Notes: generated from the sequence alone by a model not told the origin. A DNA stretch of 64,000 nt from Roseivivax marinus (GCF_900109705.1 NZ_FOAI01000010.1:62001-126000); one strand, 5' to 3'; positions 8,665 through 17,076 are shown, counted from the first letter of the stretch. Made by a program: numbers and translations.

Positions 8665-9654
8665 TCAGTCGCCGTCGGTGGCATTGAACCCGGCCGAGAC
8701 GCCAAGCGGCTGGCCGACCTCGTCGGCGGCGGCGTTGCGGATGCCGCGCACCTCCTGCGCCAGAGATTCGATCTGCACGCGGCGCATCGGGTCGGCCACG
8801 CCGGACAGGTCGCCGTCCTCGATCTGCGACGCCGTGTCGAGCGCAGCGGCGAAGGCCTCGTCGGTCCGCGGCGTCTCGCCGGGGGTGAGGGCGTGGGTGA
8901 GTTCGCGCAGGGCCTCCAGCGACAGGGTCACGTTGCGCACGGACCGGCCCGACAGCCGCGCCTCGGCGCGGTCGGGGCGCGGATCGTCGAAGCTGCCGAG
9001 CGGCCGGCCGAGCCGTTGGTCGGCGATGTATTCCAGCCCGGTGGTGAGAGCAGTGTAGAACGCCTGTTTCGTCTCGCTCTCGGACAGGAACGTCTCGTTG
9101 CCGTCCTGCCCGGCCGTGCGGACGGTCTCGGCAAAGTCCGCCCAGTCCGCCGCGATCGCCTCGCCCAACTGCGCGAGGTCGCGTGCCTGCGCCCGCGCCA
9201 GACCGCAGGCATAGCTTTCGGTGTCGTAGCCAGCCATGTCCTCGGCATAGAGAACCTGTTCCATCCCGAAGAGGCCGCGCGCTGCGATCGAGACCTCGGC
9301 GAAGCCGTCGACGCTGTCGATCACCGGGTCCTCGGACCCCATCAGCCCGCCGAGCGCACGGGGGATCATGCCGCGCGTGTCGGGCCAGAAGGCGATGGTC
9401 AGTGCGCGGCTGTCCTCTTCGAGCGGCCCGAACCGCAGGTGCGAGAGGCCGAGCCATGCGTCGAACGCTTCGTTCCACGCAGGGCGCAGCGCCTCGGCCG
9501 TGCAGTCCGCCTCGGCGGCATCGGCCAGACCGGCCGTCGCCTCGGCAAACTCCTCGGTCGCGGGCAGGGCGTGGTCGGTCACCGCCTCCTCGACACCGGC
9601 ATGGGCCGCGCTGGTGGCGGCAAGGATCAGGGTCGAGGCAAGAAGGGCACGCAT
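8665..9654 (-). CDS. Imelysin-family periplasmic protein 2 (COG3489 type)
   Basis: A 329-residue exported protein (signal peptide MRALLASTLILAATSAAHA) of the imelysin/M75-like helical family, second of two in this block. Typical elements are AWNEAFDAWLGLSHLRFGPLEE near residues 60-80 and the central helix ARGLFGMEQVLYAED. In the first paralogue and in IrpA this last position carries a GxHxxE motif; here the histidine is replaced (G-M-E), so any metal site must differ. The ATG at 9654 overlaps the stop of the di-heme gene as TGATG; a GTG one codon earlier would also work. Probably a periplasmic iron-related binding protein, not a peptidase. Confidence 0.85.
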   Translation of the reverse strand: MRALLASTLILAATSAAHAGVEEAVTDHALPATEEFAEATAGLADAAEADCTAEALRPAWNEAFDAWLGLSHLRFGPLEEDSRALTIAFWPDTRGMIPRALGGLMGSEDPVIDSVDGFAEVSIAARGLFGMEQVLYAEDMAGYDTESYACGLARAQARDLAQLGEAIAADWADFAETVRTAGQDGNETFLSESETKQAFYTALTTGLEYIADQRLGRPLGSFDDPRPDRAEARLSGRSVRNVTLSLEALRELTHALTPGETPRTDEAFAAALDTASQIEDGDLSGVADPMRRVQIESLAQEVRGIRNAAADEVGQPLGVSAGFNATDGD

Positions 9655-11189
9655 CACAGGCTCTCCAGGTAACGGATCAGGGCGTCGCGGTCGGGCTTGG
9701 GCATCTCGGCCACGCGTGTCTTGGCGGCTTCGGCCTCACCGCCGTGCCACATCACGGCTTCGAGGATAGAGCGCGCGCGCCCGTCGTGAAGGTAGTGCTC
9801 GGCCCCGCTCACCTGTCGGGTCATGCCCAGGCCCCAGAGCGGTGCGGTGCGCCATTCGCGGCCCGTCGCCCGCAGCTCCGGCCGGTTGTCGGCAAGCCCG
9901 TCCCCCATGTCGTGCAACAGCATGTCCGTCATGGGCCAGATCAGCTGGAAGCTCTGCTCGGGCTGATCCTCCAGACGGTGGGTGACGAATTTCGGAGTGT
10001 GGCAGGAGGCACAGCCGGTTTCGTGGAACACCTGTTTGCCGCGCAGCACCTCGGGAGCGTCGATGTCGCGCCGCGCCGGAACGGCAAGGTTGCGCGAGTA
10101 GAACGTGACAAGGTCGAGACCCTCTGCGTCGATCTCGGTCTCGCGGGCGTCGCCGTCGCCGTGCAAGGCCGTCACGCAAGCGTCCTGCCGCGCGGTGCAT
10201 TCGCCGAACCCGTCGGTGAACAGCGGCGAGGAGATCCCGATGTCACCGGCAAAGGCCGAGGCCGCCTGTTCGCGGATCGTCGGGTTGCCCGCCTTCCAGC
10301 CGAAGCGGCCGAGCATCGGCCGGTCGAACTCGTGCGACCAGACGATCTGCGCGCGCCCCGAGATGCCATCGCCGTCGGCGTCGTAGGGGTCGGCGTTGGC
10401 GAGGATGTCCGCCGCGGGAATCGCCTCGAGAAGTCCGAGGCCGATCATCTGCGGTGCGAGGCGCGGGCTGATCATCGTGGTGTCGCCAAGGGGGCCATAG
10501 CCCGGCGCCTCGATGCCGTAGGCCGGATCGTGCAGCGTGACGCTGTCTCCGCCGGACAGGGCGACCTCGCGGTGTTCGTAGCGGACGGTCATCTGCCCTT
10601 CGGCCGGGACCCCCTGCACGGCGTGGTCCTGCAACTGCGCGCCGTAGACCGGGTGCGGCATCGCCCGGGGCACGTCTCCGTCGAGCGCTTCGAGGTAGCG
10701 GCCGATCTCGCTGTCGGCGGGTCCAGACTGCGGCACGGAAAGGCGCAGGAACAGGCCCGCGCCGTCGTCTTCGGGCATCTTTCCGCGGCCATCCTTCACG
10801 TGGCAGCGCTGGCACGACCGGGCGTTGTAGACCGGGCCCAGCCCGTCCGACGCCTTGGTCGAGGACGGCGACGACACCCAGAGCTTCTTGAATAGGCCAT
10901 TGCCGACCTTGAAGTCCAGTTCGCGCTCGAACGGGATGTTGCCCGAGGATTGCGAGAACGCGTCGGCGGTGGTGCGCGCCCGGACCGTCGCCGCGCCGGC
11001 GGGGTTTTCCTCGAATGTCTCGGGCGCCGAGAAATCCGTCGGCGGCGCGGTCACCGCGTCGATACGTGCCGCTTCGTCGGCGGTGCGCGGAACGATCGGA
11101 AGATGCGGCTCTGCTGCGTATTCGGACGAAGCGGCCTGCGTGGCGACGGCAGCGCAAATGAAAAGGATGACGGGAGTGACGGATCGCAT
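9654..11189 (-). CDS. Di-heme c-type oxidoreductase (DHOR/DUF1111 family)
   Basis: Periplasmic cytochrome of 511 residues with an N-terminal signal peptide (MRSVTPVILFICAAVATQAA). Two covalent heme sites are visible: C126-x-x-C129-H130 and C393-x-x-C396-H397, plus a calcium-loop-like DADGDGISG at about 271-279. This matches the DHOR family (COG3488, first annotated as putative thiol oxidoreductase), related to MauG/bacterial di-heme peroxidases. In this locus it probably moves electrons in iron uptake, for example oxidising or reducing iron for the imelysin proteins; that role is inferred. The stop overlaps the next gene (TGATG), so stoichiometric synthesis with imelysin 2 is likely. Confidence 0.9.
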   Translation of the reverse strand: MRSVTPVILFICAAVATQAASSEYAAEPHLPIVPRTADEAARIDAVTAPPTDFSAPETFEENPAGAATVRARTTADAFSQSSGNIPFERELDFKVGNGLFKKLWVSSPSSTKASDGLGPVYNARSCQRCHVKDGRGKMPEDDGAGLFLRLSVPQSGPADSEIGRYLEALDGDVPRAMPHPVYGAQLQDHAVQGVPAEGQMTVRYEHREVALSGGDSVTLHDPAYGIEAPGYGPLGDTTMISPRLAPQMIGLGLLEAIPAADILANADPYDADGDGISGRAQIVWSHEFDRPMLGRFGWKAGNPTIREQAASAFAGDIGISSPLFTDGFGECTARQDACVTALHGDGDARETEIDAEGLDLVTFYSRNLAVPARRDIDAPEVLRGKQVFHETGCASCHTPKFVTHRLEDQPEQSFQLIWPMTDMLLHDMGDGLADNRPELRATGREWRTAPLWGLGMTRQVSGAEHYLHDGRARSILEAVMWHGGEAEAAKTRVAEMPKPDRDALIRYLESL

Positions 11190-11285
11190 GGCGGCAGTTC
11201 CTTGAACACCGATGCGATGACAGGAAATCCTGACTACTTCAATCGGAAATGGCCGGGTGTGCGGACCCGCTGCACCGGATGGCGC

Positions 11286-11309
11286 CGGGTCGCGAGGGTC
11301 CGCGACCCG
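11286..11309 (-). terminator. Strong hairpin after bfr
   Basis: Nine-base perfect stem (CGGGTCGCG with CGCGACCCG) and a six-base loop directly downstream of the bacterioferritin stop. No T-run follows, so it may be a weak or Rho-assisted terminator or an mRNA 3'-end protector. Confidence 0.4.
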
Positions 11310-11318
11310 ATCCGTGCG

Positions 11319-11813
11319 TCATTCGTGGCCTTCGGCCTCGTCGGCGGACACCGCGTTGAGCAGTCCGTACTGGGCGTCGCCAAGCTTGCCGTAAAGGTCG
11401 AGCTGCGTCTCGAGGTAGTCGATATGACCTTCCTCGTCGGCGATCAGTTCTTCGAAGAGGTTCTTCGAGACGTAATCCTTGACGCTTTCGCAGTGGTCGC
11501 GCGCCTCGATATAGAGCGTGCGGGCGTCATGCTCGGCCGCGAGATCCGCTTCGAGCGTCTCTTTCAGCGTCTCGCCGATGCGCAGCGAATCGAGCTTCTG
11601 GAGGTTCGGATGCCCTTCGAGGAAGATGATCCGCTCGATCAGCCGGTCGGCGTGGTGCATCTCCTCGATGCTTTCCTCGCGCGACTTCTTCGCGATCTTG
11701 CCGTAGCCCCAGTCGTCCTGAAGCCGAAAGTGCAGCCAGTACTGGCTGACGGCCGTCAGTTCGCTCCGGAGCGCCTTGTTGAGATACTCAATGACCTTGG
11801 TGTCACCCTTCAT
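11319..11813 (-). CDS. bfr: Bacterioferritin
   Basis: Iron-storage protein of 164 residues that assembles into a heme-containing 24-mer shell in the cytoplasm. All key residues of the E. coli protein are present at the same numbers: ferroxidase ligands E18, E51, H54, E94, E127 and H130, and the heme-binding M52. A GGAGG ribosome-binding site lies upstream inside the end of bfd, with which the start overlaps by 11 bases, so bfd and bfr are translated together. The pair sits between the two halves of the imelysin locus, fitting a shared response to iron. Confidence 0.97.
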   Translation of the reverse strand: MKGDTKVIEYLNKALRSELTAVSQYWLHFRLQDDWGYGKIAKKSREESIEEMHHADRLIERIIFLEGHPNLQKLDSLRIGETLKETLEADLAAEHDARTLYIEARDHCESVKDYVSKNLFEELIADEEGHIDYLETQLDLYGKLGDAQYGLLNAVSADEAEGHE

Positions 11814-12087
11814 GCGATCTTACCTCCACGTCCCATGTCTCTGGCTCGACCACGCGCCTCAGATTGCGCAGGTTGGCTGGCACCGCGAAACTATCGCATT
11901 GACGCAGAGTGTCCATGAAGTGTGGAAGGCAGCCGCCGCAATCGGCCTTCTTGCCGAGCGCTCGGTAGACCTTGCCGGGGGTGACGATCGTCGAGGGATC
12001 GGAGGCGCGCATCCAGTCCACCGCGGCCCTGATGTCGCGGTCGGTGATTCCCATGCAGTGGCAGACCATCATGAGCGTCGTCTCCAT
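11803..12087 (-). CDS. bfd: Bacterioferritin-associated ferredoxin
   Basis: Small [2Fe-2S] ferredoxin (94 residues from the ATG at 12087) that passes electrons to bacterioferritin heme so that stored ferric iron can be released. The four cluster ligands are C9 and C11 (VCHCMGITD) and C50 and C53 (DCGGCLPHF), the Bfd spacing. Two in-frame ATGs at 12072 and 12069 are alternative starts; the first has GGAG nine bases upstream, so the protein may be five or six residues shorter. The reading frame runs 11 bases into bfr. Confidence 0.92.
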   Translation of the reverse strand: METTLMMVCHCMGITDRDIRAAVDWMRASDPSTIVTPGKVYRALGKKADCGGCLPHFMDTLRQCDSFAVPANLRNLRRVVEPETWDVEVRSHEG

Positions 12088-12139
12088 CTCGCCGTCCGGG
12101 CGGACCTGGATGTGGGGTTCGCAGTCGCTGACTTATGGC

Positions 12140-12175
12140 CCGGGGCAGCCCGCCGAATGCGGCAAACTGCCCCGG
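12140..12175 (-). terminator. Hairpin after the irpA-type imelysin gene
   Basis: Nine-base outer stem (CCGGGGCAG with CTGCCCCGG) and an inner GCCG/CGGC stem with an AATG loop, 13 bases after the stop. No T-run, so termination strength is uncertain. It separates hemP-irpA from bfd-bfr. Confidence 0.5.
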
Positions 12176-12187
12176 TCCCTGCTCGAT

Positions 12188-13438
12188 TCACTGGAAGACG
12201 GCGTTCGGGTCGTCGAGGCTATCGGAACCGGCAAAGCCGATGTCGTTCAGTCCCAGCGCGGTGACCGCCCGCTCGATCGATCGGGTCTGCTTCACCAGCG
12301 CATCCACCGAAGCCATGATCAGGGCCTCGCCCTCTTCATTGCCGCGGGCAAGCATCTGGTCGTAGCTGAAGCCCGCCTCCGCCGCGGCCTTGAGCTTGGC
12401 CATCTGAAGGATGGTGTGGTCGAGATCCTCGGAGAGCGCCGCGTCGACGTCAGTGTCGGCCTCTGCGACAAGGTCCGACAGGCTGTCGCCTTCGACCACG
12501 GTGCCGTCGATCCGCACATACCGTCCGTTGTAGACGTTGTGGATGCCGAGCCCGTCGTAGAAATGCGAGTTGTGCGTATTGTCCGAGAAGCAGTCGTGCT
12601 CTTCCTCGGGATCGTTCAGCATGACGCCGAGCTTCATGCGCTCGCCCGCCTGCTCGCCGTAGGACAGCGATCCCATGCCGGTCAGCATTGCGGACAGCCC
12701 GGCATCGGCACCCTCGGTCACCGCGGCGCGGGCATCGCCATCCGCGGCCCACTGGCCGGCCATCCACTCGAGATCCGAGACCAGAAGATCGGTCGCGGCC
12801 TGAAGGTATGCGCCGCGGCGGTCGCAATTGCCGTTCGTGCAGTCTTCGCCCGAGGCGAAGTCGGTCCAGGCCCGCTCTCCGGCGCCGTGGTCCGTGCCGT
12901 TGAGATCCTGGCCCCAGAGCAGGAATTCGATCGCGTGGTAGCCGGTGGCCACGTTCGCCTCGACGCCGTCGGCCTCGTGCAGCGTCTCTTCCAGCAGCGT
13001 GGGCGTGATCTCGGCCGCGTCGACCTCTTCACCCGACAGCGTGAAGCTTTCGTTGGCGATGACGTTCAGTTCGGCATAGCGATTCTCGCCGCCCATGACC
13101 GTCGAGTCGTCGACATAATCGATCAGGCCCTCGTCGAGCGGCCATGCGTTCACCTTGCCCTCCCAGTCGTCGACGATGGGATTGCCGAACCGGAAGACCT
13201 CGGTCTGCTGGTAGGGCACCCGCGCGGCGAGCCACGCGTCCTTCGCGGCCTGGTGCGTGGTGGCCGAAGGCTCCGAGATCAGTGCCTCGACAGCGGATTG
13301 AAGGCGCTGCGCGCTGGTCAGGCTGTCCTCGTATCCCGCCTGCGCGATGTCGGCGTAGGTGGTGACCACGCCGGCCTTGTCGGCAAGGGCTGGGCTGGCC
13401 ACCACGAGGGCGGCGAGGGCGGTAAGGGTCCGTGTCAT
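12188..13438 (-). CDS. irpA: Imelysin-family iron-regulated periplasmic protein 1 (IrpA-like)
   Basis: A 416-residue exported protein (signal peptide MTRTLTALAALVVASPALA) of the imelysin family, COG3487/IrpA branch. The family GxHxxE motif is intact as G166-Y-H168-A-I-E171 in VATGYHAIEFLLWGQD. Other IrpA-type segments are VFRFGNPIVDDWEGKVNAWPLDEGLIDYV (about 81-109) and EEEHDCFSDNTHNSHFYD near residue 280. IrpA is required for growth under iron limitation in cyanobacteria; the mechanism is not established and proteolysis is doubtful. The gene lies 52 bases after hemP and ahead of bfd-bfr, and together with DHOR, imelysin 2 and DUF1513 forms the COG3487-3490 module. Confidence 0.9.
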   Translation of the reverse strand: MTRTLTALAALVVASPALADKAGVVTTYADIAQAGYEDSLTSAQRLQSAVEALISEPSATTHQAAKDAWLAARVPYQQTEVFRFGNPIVDDWEGKVNAWPLDEGLIDYVDDSTVMGGENRYAELNVIANESFTLSGEEVDAAEITPTLLEETLHEADGVEANVATGYHAIEFLLWGQDLNGTDHGAGERAWTDFASGEDCTNGNCDRRGAYLQAATDLLVSDLEWMAGQWAADGDARAAVTEGADAGLSAMLTGMGSLSYGEQAGERMKLGVMLNDPEEEHDCFSDNTHNSHFYDGLGIHNVYNGRYVRIDGTVVEGDSLSDLVAEADTDVDAALSEDLDHTILQMAKLKAAAEAGFSYDQMLARGNEEGEALIMASVDALVKQTRSIERAVTALGLNDIGFAGSDSLDDPNAVFQ

Positions 13439-13490
13439 GTCTGTCCCGGTTCTGCTGTTTCGAAAGAGGTTTGGCTGGCCGGCGGGCGCG

Positions 13491-13649
13491 TCACTTGGTC
13501 AGGATCAGCTTGCCCTGCCGGGTGATGCGCAGGGTGTAGACCTGGTCGCCCAGCCGGATATGGGCCAGCGGGCCGCCACCGGTCAGCGCCTCTGCGTCGT
13601 GTTGCGGCACTTCCTGCGCGCTGTCGGTTTCGATGCGACGGGTCAGCAT
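13491..13649 (-). CDS. hemP: HemP family hemin-uptake protein
   Basis: A 52-residue protein ending in the HemP signature HIRLGDQVYTLRITRQGKLILTK. HemP proteins are encoded with heme receptors and in some bacteria act as DNA-binding activators of heme uptake genes under iron limitation. The ATG at 13649 has GGGGGAG upstream and gives the usual length. Its first seven bases overlap the end of a 49-residue ORF, and irpA follows 52 bases later. No TonB receptor or heme ABC transporter lies nearby, so HemP is here tied to the imelysin module instead. Confidence 0.88.
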   Translation of the reverse strand: MLTRRIETDSAQEVPQHDAEALTGGGPLAHIRLGDQVYTLRITRQGKLILTK

Positions 13650-13792
13650 GGGCACTCCCCCAGGGCCGTCCGCCACGTGATGCGGTCGATCAGGGCCTCG
13701 AGGCCAAAGATGCCAAGCGGTTCGCCGTCGGTGGCGAAGGCGGGTCGCTCGGTTGGGAAAGCGCGCAAGCTCTCGACATGGGCGCGGAACAT
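13643..13792 (-). CDS. Small ORF translationally coupled to hemP, unknown function
   Basis: A 49-residue ORF starting MFRAHVESLRAFPTERPAFA and ending GECPC, with two cysteines one residue apart at the C terminus. It has a strong ribosome-binding site (GGAGG, seven bases before the ATG), and its stop lies inside hemP with a seven-base overlap (ATGCTGA), a typical coupling arrangement. I do not recognise a family. It could be a leader peptide controlling hemP translation or a small iron-related protein. Confidence rests on the start signal and the overlap, not on homology. Confidence 0.55.
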   Translation of the reverse strand: MFRAHVESLRAFPTERPAFATDGEPLGIFGLEALIDRITWRTALGECPC

Positions 13793-13861
13793 GGCCGGTC
13801 CTCCGGATGATTCAAGATGCGGGCTTCCCCTCTGGCGAAACGCCTCAGGGTGGCTGGTAAA

Positions 13862-13912
13862 AACCTGACCAAATATGTCGGACAAGTCAATCCGAGTTTT
13901 TTGCTCGGATTT
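13862..13912 (-). promoter_or_regulatory. Candidate promoter and operator of the hemP-irpA unit
   Basis: On the minus strand a TTGACT hexamer (13891-13886) precedes an imperfect 17-base palindrome at 13866-13882 (arms CTGAC and GTCGG around AAAT) that resembles the iron-responsive boxes of Rhodobacterales. Just upstream, GTCAATCCGAG and CTCGGATTTGAC (13887-13916) form a hairpin with a T-rich loop. The -10 element is unclear; the assignment is tentative. Confidence 0.35.
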
Positions 13913-13955
13913 GACGGCGGGCCGTCGGCCTGGCAGCGCCGGCCCGCCGCCCGAC

Positions 13956-15164
13956 TCAGCCAACCACGTTGAACGCCGGTCCGTAGGGGTAGCCGGTGAT
14001 GTTCTCGGCCCCGTCCGCGCCGATCACGAGGATGTCGTGCTCGCGGTAGCCGCCGGCACCGGGTTGCCCCTCGGGGACCGTGAGCATCGGCTCCATCGAG
14101 ACGACCATGCCGGGTTCGAGCGCCGTGTCCACGTCTTCGCGCAGCTCCAGCCCGGCCTCTCGCCCGTAGTAGTGCGACAGCACCCCGAACGAATGCCCGT
14201 AGCCGAAGGTCCGCAGGTCTAGAAGGTCGCGCTCGGCGAGGAAGGCGTTGATCTGTCGTGTGACGTCCGAGCACCGCGCGCCGGGCTTCAGAAGGGACAT
14301 GCCGAATTCGTGGGCGGCCACGTTGGCCTCCCAGATCGCGCGCGAGGCATCGTCGACCTCGCCCACGAACAGGGTGCGCTCCAACGCCGTGTAGTAGCCC
14401 GAGATCATCGGAAATGTGTTGAGGCTCAGGATGTCGCCGCGCCGAAGTCGCCGGGCGGTGACCGGGTTGTGGGCGCCATCGGTGTTCAGCCCCGACTGGA
14501 ACCAGACCCAGATGTCGCGGTATTCCGCGTCCGGAAAGCGCTCGGCGATGGCGGTCTCCATGGCGTCGCGCCCGGCCATGGCGACGTCGATCTCGCGCGC
14601 GCCTTCGCGGATCGCGTCGCGGATGGCGTAGCCGCCGATATCGGCCACGGCCGCGCCCGCACGTATCAGCGTTATCTCGGCCGGCGACTTGCGCATCCGC
14701 TGGTGCATGGTCTCGGCGTGGATCGGAACGACCTCGACGGGGGCGAGGAAGGCATCCAGCTTGCCGCGCGCCTCCAGCGTCAGGTGATCGCCCTCGACCC
14801 CGATCCGCCGGCCATGTCCGGCAAGGTCCGCGACCACGCGCCAGAAGTTGTCGCGGGCCCAGTCGGTGTAGGTGATCGCGTCGCCGTGGCAGCGCCGCCA
14901 CGGCTGCCCCGCATCGATCCCCGCGCCGATGGTGACAGCCCGCTCGGGCGTCACGACAAGGCCGTAAGGTCGCCCGAACGAACAGTAGAGAAAGCCGGAA
15001 TAGTAGGCGACGTTGTGCATCGAGGTGAGCAGGCAGGCGTCGAGCCCGCGCTCGGCGAGGATGGCGCGCAGCCCGGCAAGGCGCATCTCGTATTCCTCGG
15101 GCGCGAAGGGCAGGGGCGCCTTTTCGCCGTTGTGAAAGCGGTAGCTTGTTGGACGATCGGACAT
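13956..15164 (-). CDS. Creatinase (creatine amidinohydrolase)
   Basis: Cytosolic M24-fold enzyme of 402 residues that hydrolyses creatine to sarcosine and urea. The match to Pseudomonas creatinase extends over the whole chain, with near-identical stretches FLYCSFGRPYGLVVT, NTDGAHNPVTARRL, GYYTALERTLF and LSHYYGREAGLELREDVDT. The catalytic histidine falls at residue 232, the same number as in the Pseudomonas enzyme. The M24 metal ligands of aminopeptidases are missing, as expected for a creatinase. The ATG at 15164 is preceded by GGAGGG. No sarcosine oxidase, urease or creatininase gene lies alongside. Confidence 0.87.
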   Translation of the reverse strand: MSDRPTSYRFHNGEKAPLPFAPEEYEMRLAGLRAILAERGLDACLLTSMHNVAYYSGFLYCSFGRPYGLVVTPERAVTIGAGIDAGQPWRRCHGDAITYTDWARDNFWRVVADLAGHGRRIGVEGDHLTLEARGKLDAFLAPVEVVPIHAETMHQRMRKSPAEITLIRAGAAVADIGGYAIRDAIREGAREIDVAMAGRDAMETAIAERFPDAEYRDIWVWFQSGLNTDGAHNPVTARRLRRGDILSLNTFPMISGYYTALERTLFVGEVDDASRAIWEANVAAHEFGMSLLKPGARCSDVTRQINAFLAERDLLDLRTFGYGHSFGVLSHYYGREAGLELREDVDTALEPGMVVSMEPMLTVPEGQPGAGGYREHDILVIGADGAENITGYPYGPAFNVVG

Positions 15165-15582
15165 GGGTATCCCTCCGAAACGGCCGCCACGGCGGGCCAC
15201 CCCGGCCGTGCGTGCCGAAAGGTCCCGGCGTTCAGGACGGACAGGGTCGGGGATCGGAGCGACGCCATCGCTCCGCCCGTTGATCGATAGAGCCGGTGCG
15301 GCCCGCGAGGCAAGCCCGAGCCTTCTTCCCGTGTCAGATACCCGGGAACCGGTGTGCTGCGCCGGCGCCGCGCCGCGCATGAAACCGCGCCCATGTGTGC
15401 AAGCCTCCCGACGGGATGAACCATTCCGAGCGTCCCTGCGTTTGCCGTGAAAGACCCGCTCCGAGCGGTCCTTCGCGCCGTATGCCGTCGCGCAGTTCGC
15501 TTTCTTCTCGGCGGCACAGGGCCTACAGCTTGGGGCAAGTACGGGCGTCACCGGGCGCCCTCTCTCTCGAAAGGTGACTCTC
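15165..15582 (+). other. Divergent intergenic region, creatinase / gabD
   Basis: 418 bases between two divergent genes. I see no convincing small ORF, RNA or sharp promoter match. A short inverted repeat (GACCGCTC-type arms around 15450-15470) is present. The promoters of creatinase and of the dehydrogenase must lie here. Confidence 0.5.
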
Positions 15583-17061
15583 ATGCTCGACAAAGCGACC
15601 GACCTCGCCAGCCTTCTTAACGACCCCAGCCTGCTGGAGCCGCGCGCCTACGTGGGCGGGCAGTTCATCAAGGGCGACGACGGGACGTTCGACGTGGTGA
15701 ACCCCGCCCGCGGCGACGTGATCGCCGAAGTCTCGGATCTCAGCCGCACCCAGGTGGCCGATGCCATCGACCAGGCCGAGCAGGCGCAGAAGGACTGGGC
15801 CAGCTGGACCGGCAAGGAGCGCGCGCAGGTCATGCGCAAGTGGTTCGACCTGATGATGGAGAACCAGGAGGACCTCGGCCGCATCATGACAGCCGAGCAG
15901 GGCAAGCCGCTGGGCGAATCGAAGGGTGAAGTGGCCTACGGCGCGTCGTTCATCGAGTTCTACGCCGAAGAGGCCAAGCGCGTCCTGGGCGAGCAGATCC
16001 CCGGCCACGCGCGCGACAAGCGCATCCTCGTGATGAAACAGCCGATCGGTGTCGCGGCCTCGATCACGCCGTGGAACTTCCCCAACGCGATGATCACCCG
16101 CAAGGCCGGCCCCGCACTGGCGGCGGGCTGTTCGTTCGTCGCGCGCCCGGCGAAGGAAACGCCGCTCTCGGCGACCGCGATCGCCGTCCTGGCCGAACGC
16201 GCGGGCATCCCGGCGGGCGTGTTCAACGTGGTGACCTCGTCCTCGTCCTCCGAGGTCGGCAAGGAATTCTGCGAGAATCCCAAGGTCCGCAAGCTGACCT
16301 TCACCGGCTCGACCGAAGTGGGGCGCATCCTGCTCAAGCAGGCCGCCGATCAGGTCAAGAAATGCTCGATGGAGCTGGGCGGCAACGCGCCCTTCATCGT
16401 TTTCGACGATGCCGACATCGACGCGGCGGTCGAGGGCGCGATTGCCTGCAAGTTCCGCAACAACGGCCAGACCTGCGTCTGCGCGAACCGCCTCTACGTG
16501 CAGGCCGGCGTCTATGACGAGTTCGCCGAGAAGCTGAAGGCCCGGGTCGAGCAGCTGAAGGTTGGTGACGGCCTGACGGACGAGGACGTCGACCTTGGCC
16601 CGATGATCACCCGCGAGGCCATCGACAAGGTGCAGGAGCACATCCGCGACGCCAAGTCGAAGGGCGGCAAGGTGATCCTCGGCTCTGACCAGGACGATGC
16701 CGAGGGCAACTTCTTCAAGCCCGCCATCGTCACCGGCGCGACCCAGGAGATGGCTTTCGCCACCGAGGAGACCTTCGGGCCCCTCGCGCCGCTCTTCCGG
16801 TTCGAGGACGAGGACGAGGTCATCGAGATGGCCAACGACACGATCTTCGGTCTCGCGTCCTACTTCTTTGCCAAGGACCTGAGCCGCGTGTGGAAGGTGG
16901 CCGAGGCGCTGGAATACGGCATCGTCGGCGTGAACACCGGCCTGATCTCGACCGAGGTCGCGCCGTTCGGCGGTGTGAAGCAGTCCGGCCTCGGCCGCGA
17001 AGGCAGCCACCACGGCATCGAGGAATACATGGAGATGAAGTACGTCTGTCTCACGGTGTGA
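15583..17061 (+). CDS. gabD: NADP-type succinate-semialdehyde dehydrogenase
   Basis: Aldehyde dehydrogenase of 492 residues oxidising succinate semialdehyde to succinate, the last step of GABA-type catabolism. Family motifs: PWNFPNAMITRKAGPALAAGC (NADP-binding region, about 160), FTGSTEVGR (Rossmann glycine motif, about 240), MELGGNAPFIVFDDAD with the catalytic glutamate (about 264), and NNGQTCVCANR with the catalytic cysteine (about 298) next to a second cysteine, as in GabD. The C terminus FGGVKQSGLGREGSHHGIEEYMEMKY is characteristic. I chose the ATG at 15583 because GGTGA lies at correct spacing; a GTG nine bases upstream is in frame. Confidence 0.92.
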   Translation: MLDKATDLASLLNDPSLLEPRAYVGGQFIKGDDGTFDVVNPARGDVIAEVSDLSRTQVADAIDQAEQAQKDWASWTGKERAQVMRKWFDLMMENQEDLGRIMTAEQGKPLGESKGEVAYGASFIEFYAEEAKRVLGEQIPGHARDKRILVMKQPIGVAASITPWNFPNAMITRKAGPALAAGCSFVARPAKETPLSATAIAVLAERAGIPAGVFNVVTSSSSSEVGKEFCENPKVRKLTFTGSTEVGRILLKQAADQVKKCSMELGGNAPFIVFDDADIDAAVEGAIACKFRNNGQTCVCANRLYVQAGVYDEFAEKLKARVEQLKVGDGLTDEDVDLGPMITREAIDKVQEHIRDAKSKGGKVILGSDQDDAEGNFFKPAIVTGATQEMAFATEETFGPLAPLFRFEDEDEVIEMANDTIFGLASYFFAKDLSRVWKVAEALEYGIVGVNTGLISTEVAPFGGVKQSGLGREGSHHGIEEYMEMKYVCLTV

Positions 17062-17076
17062 CGACGTGCGCCGCTC

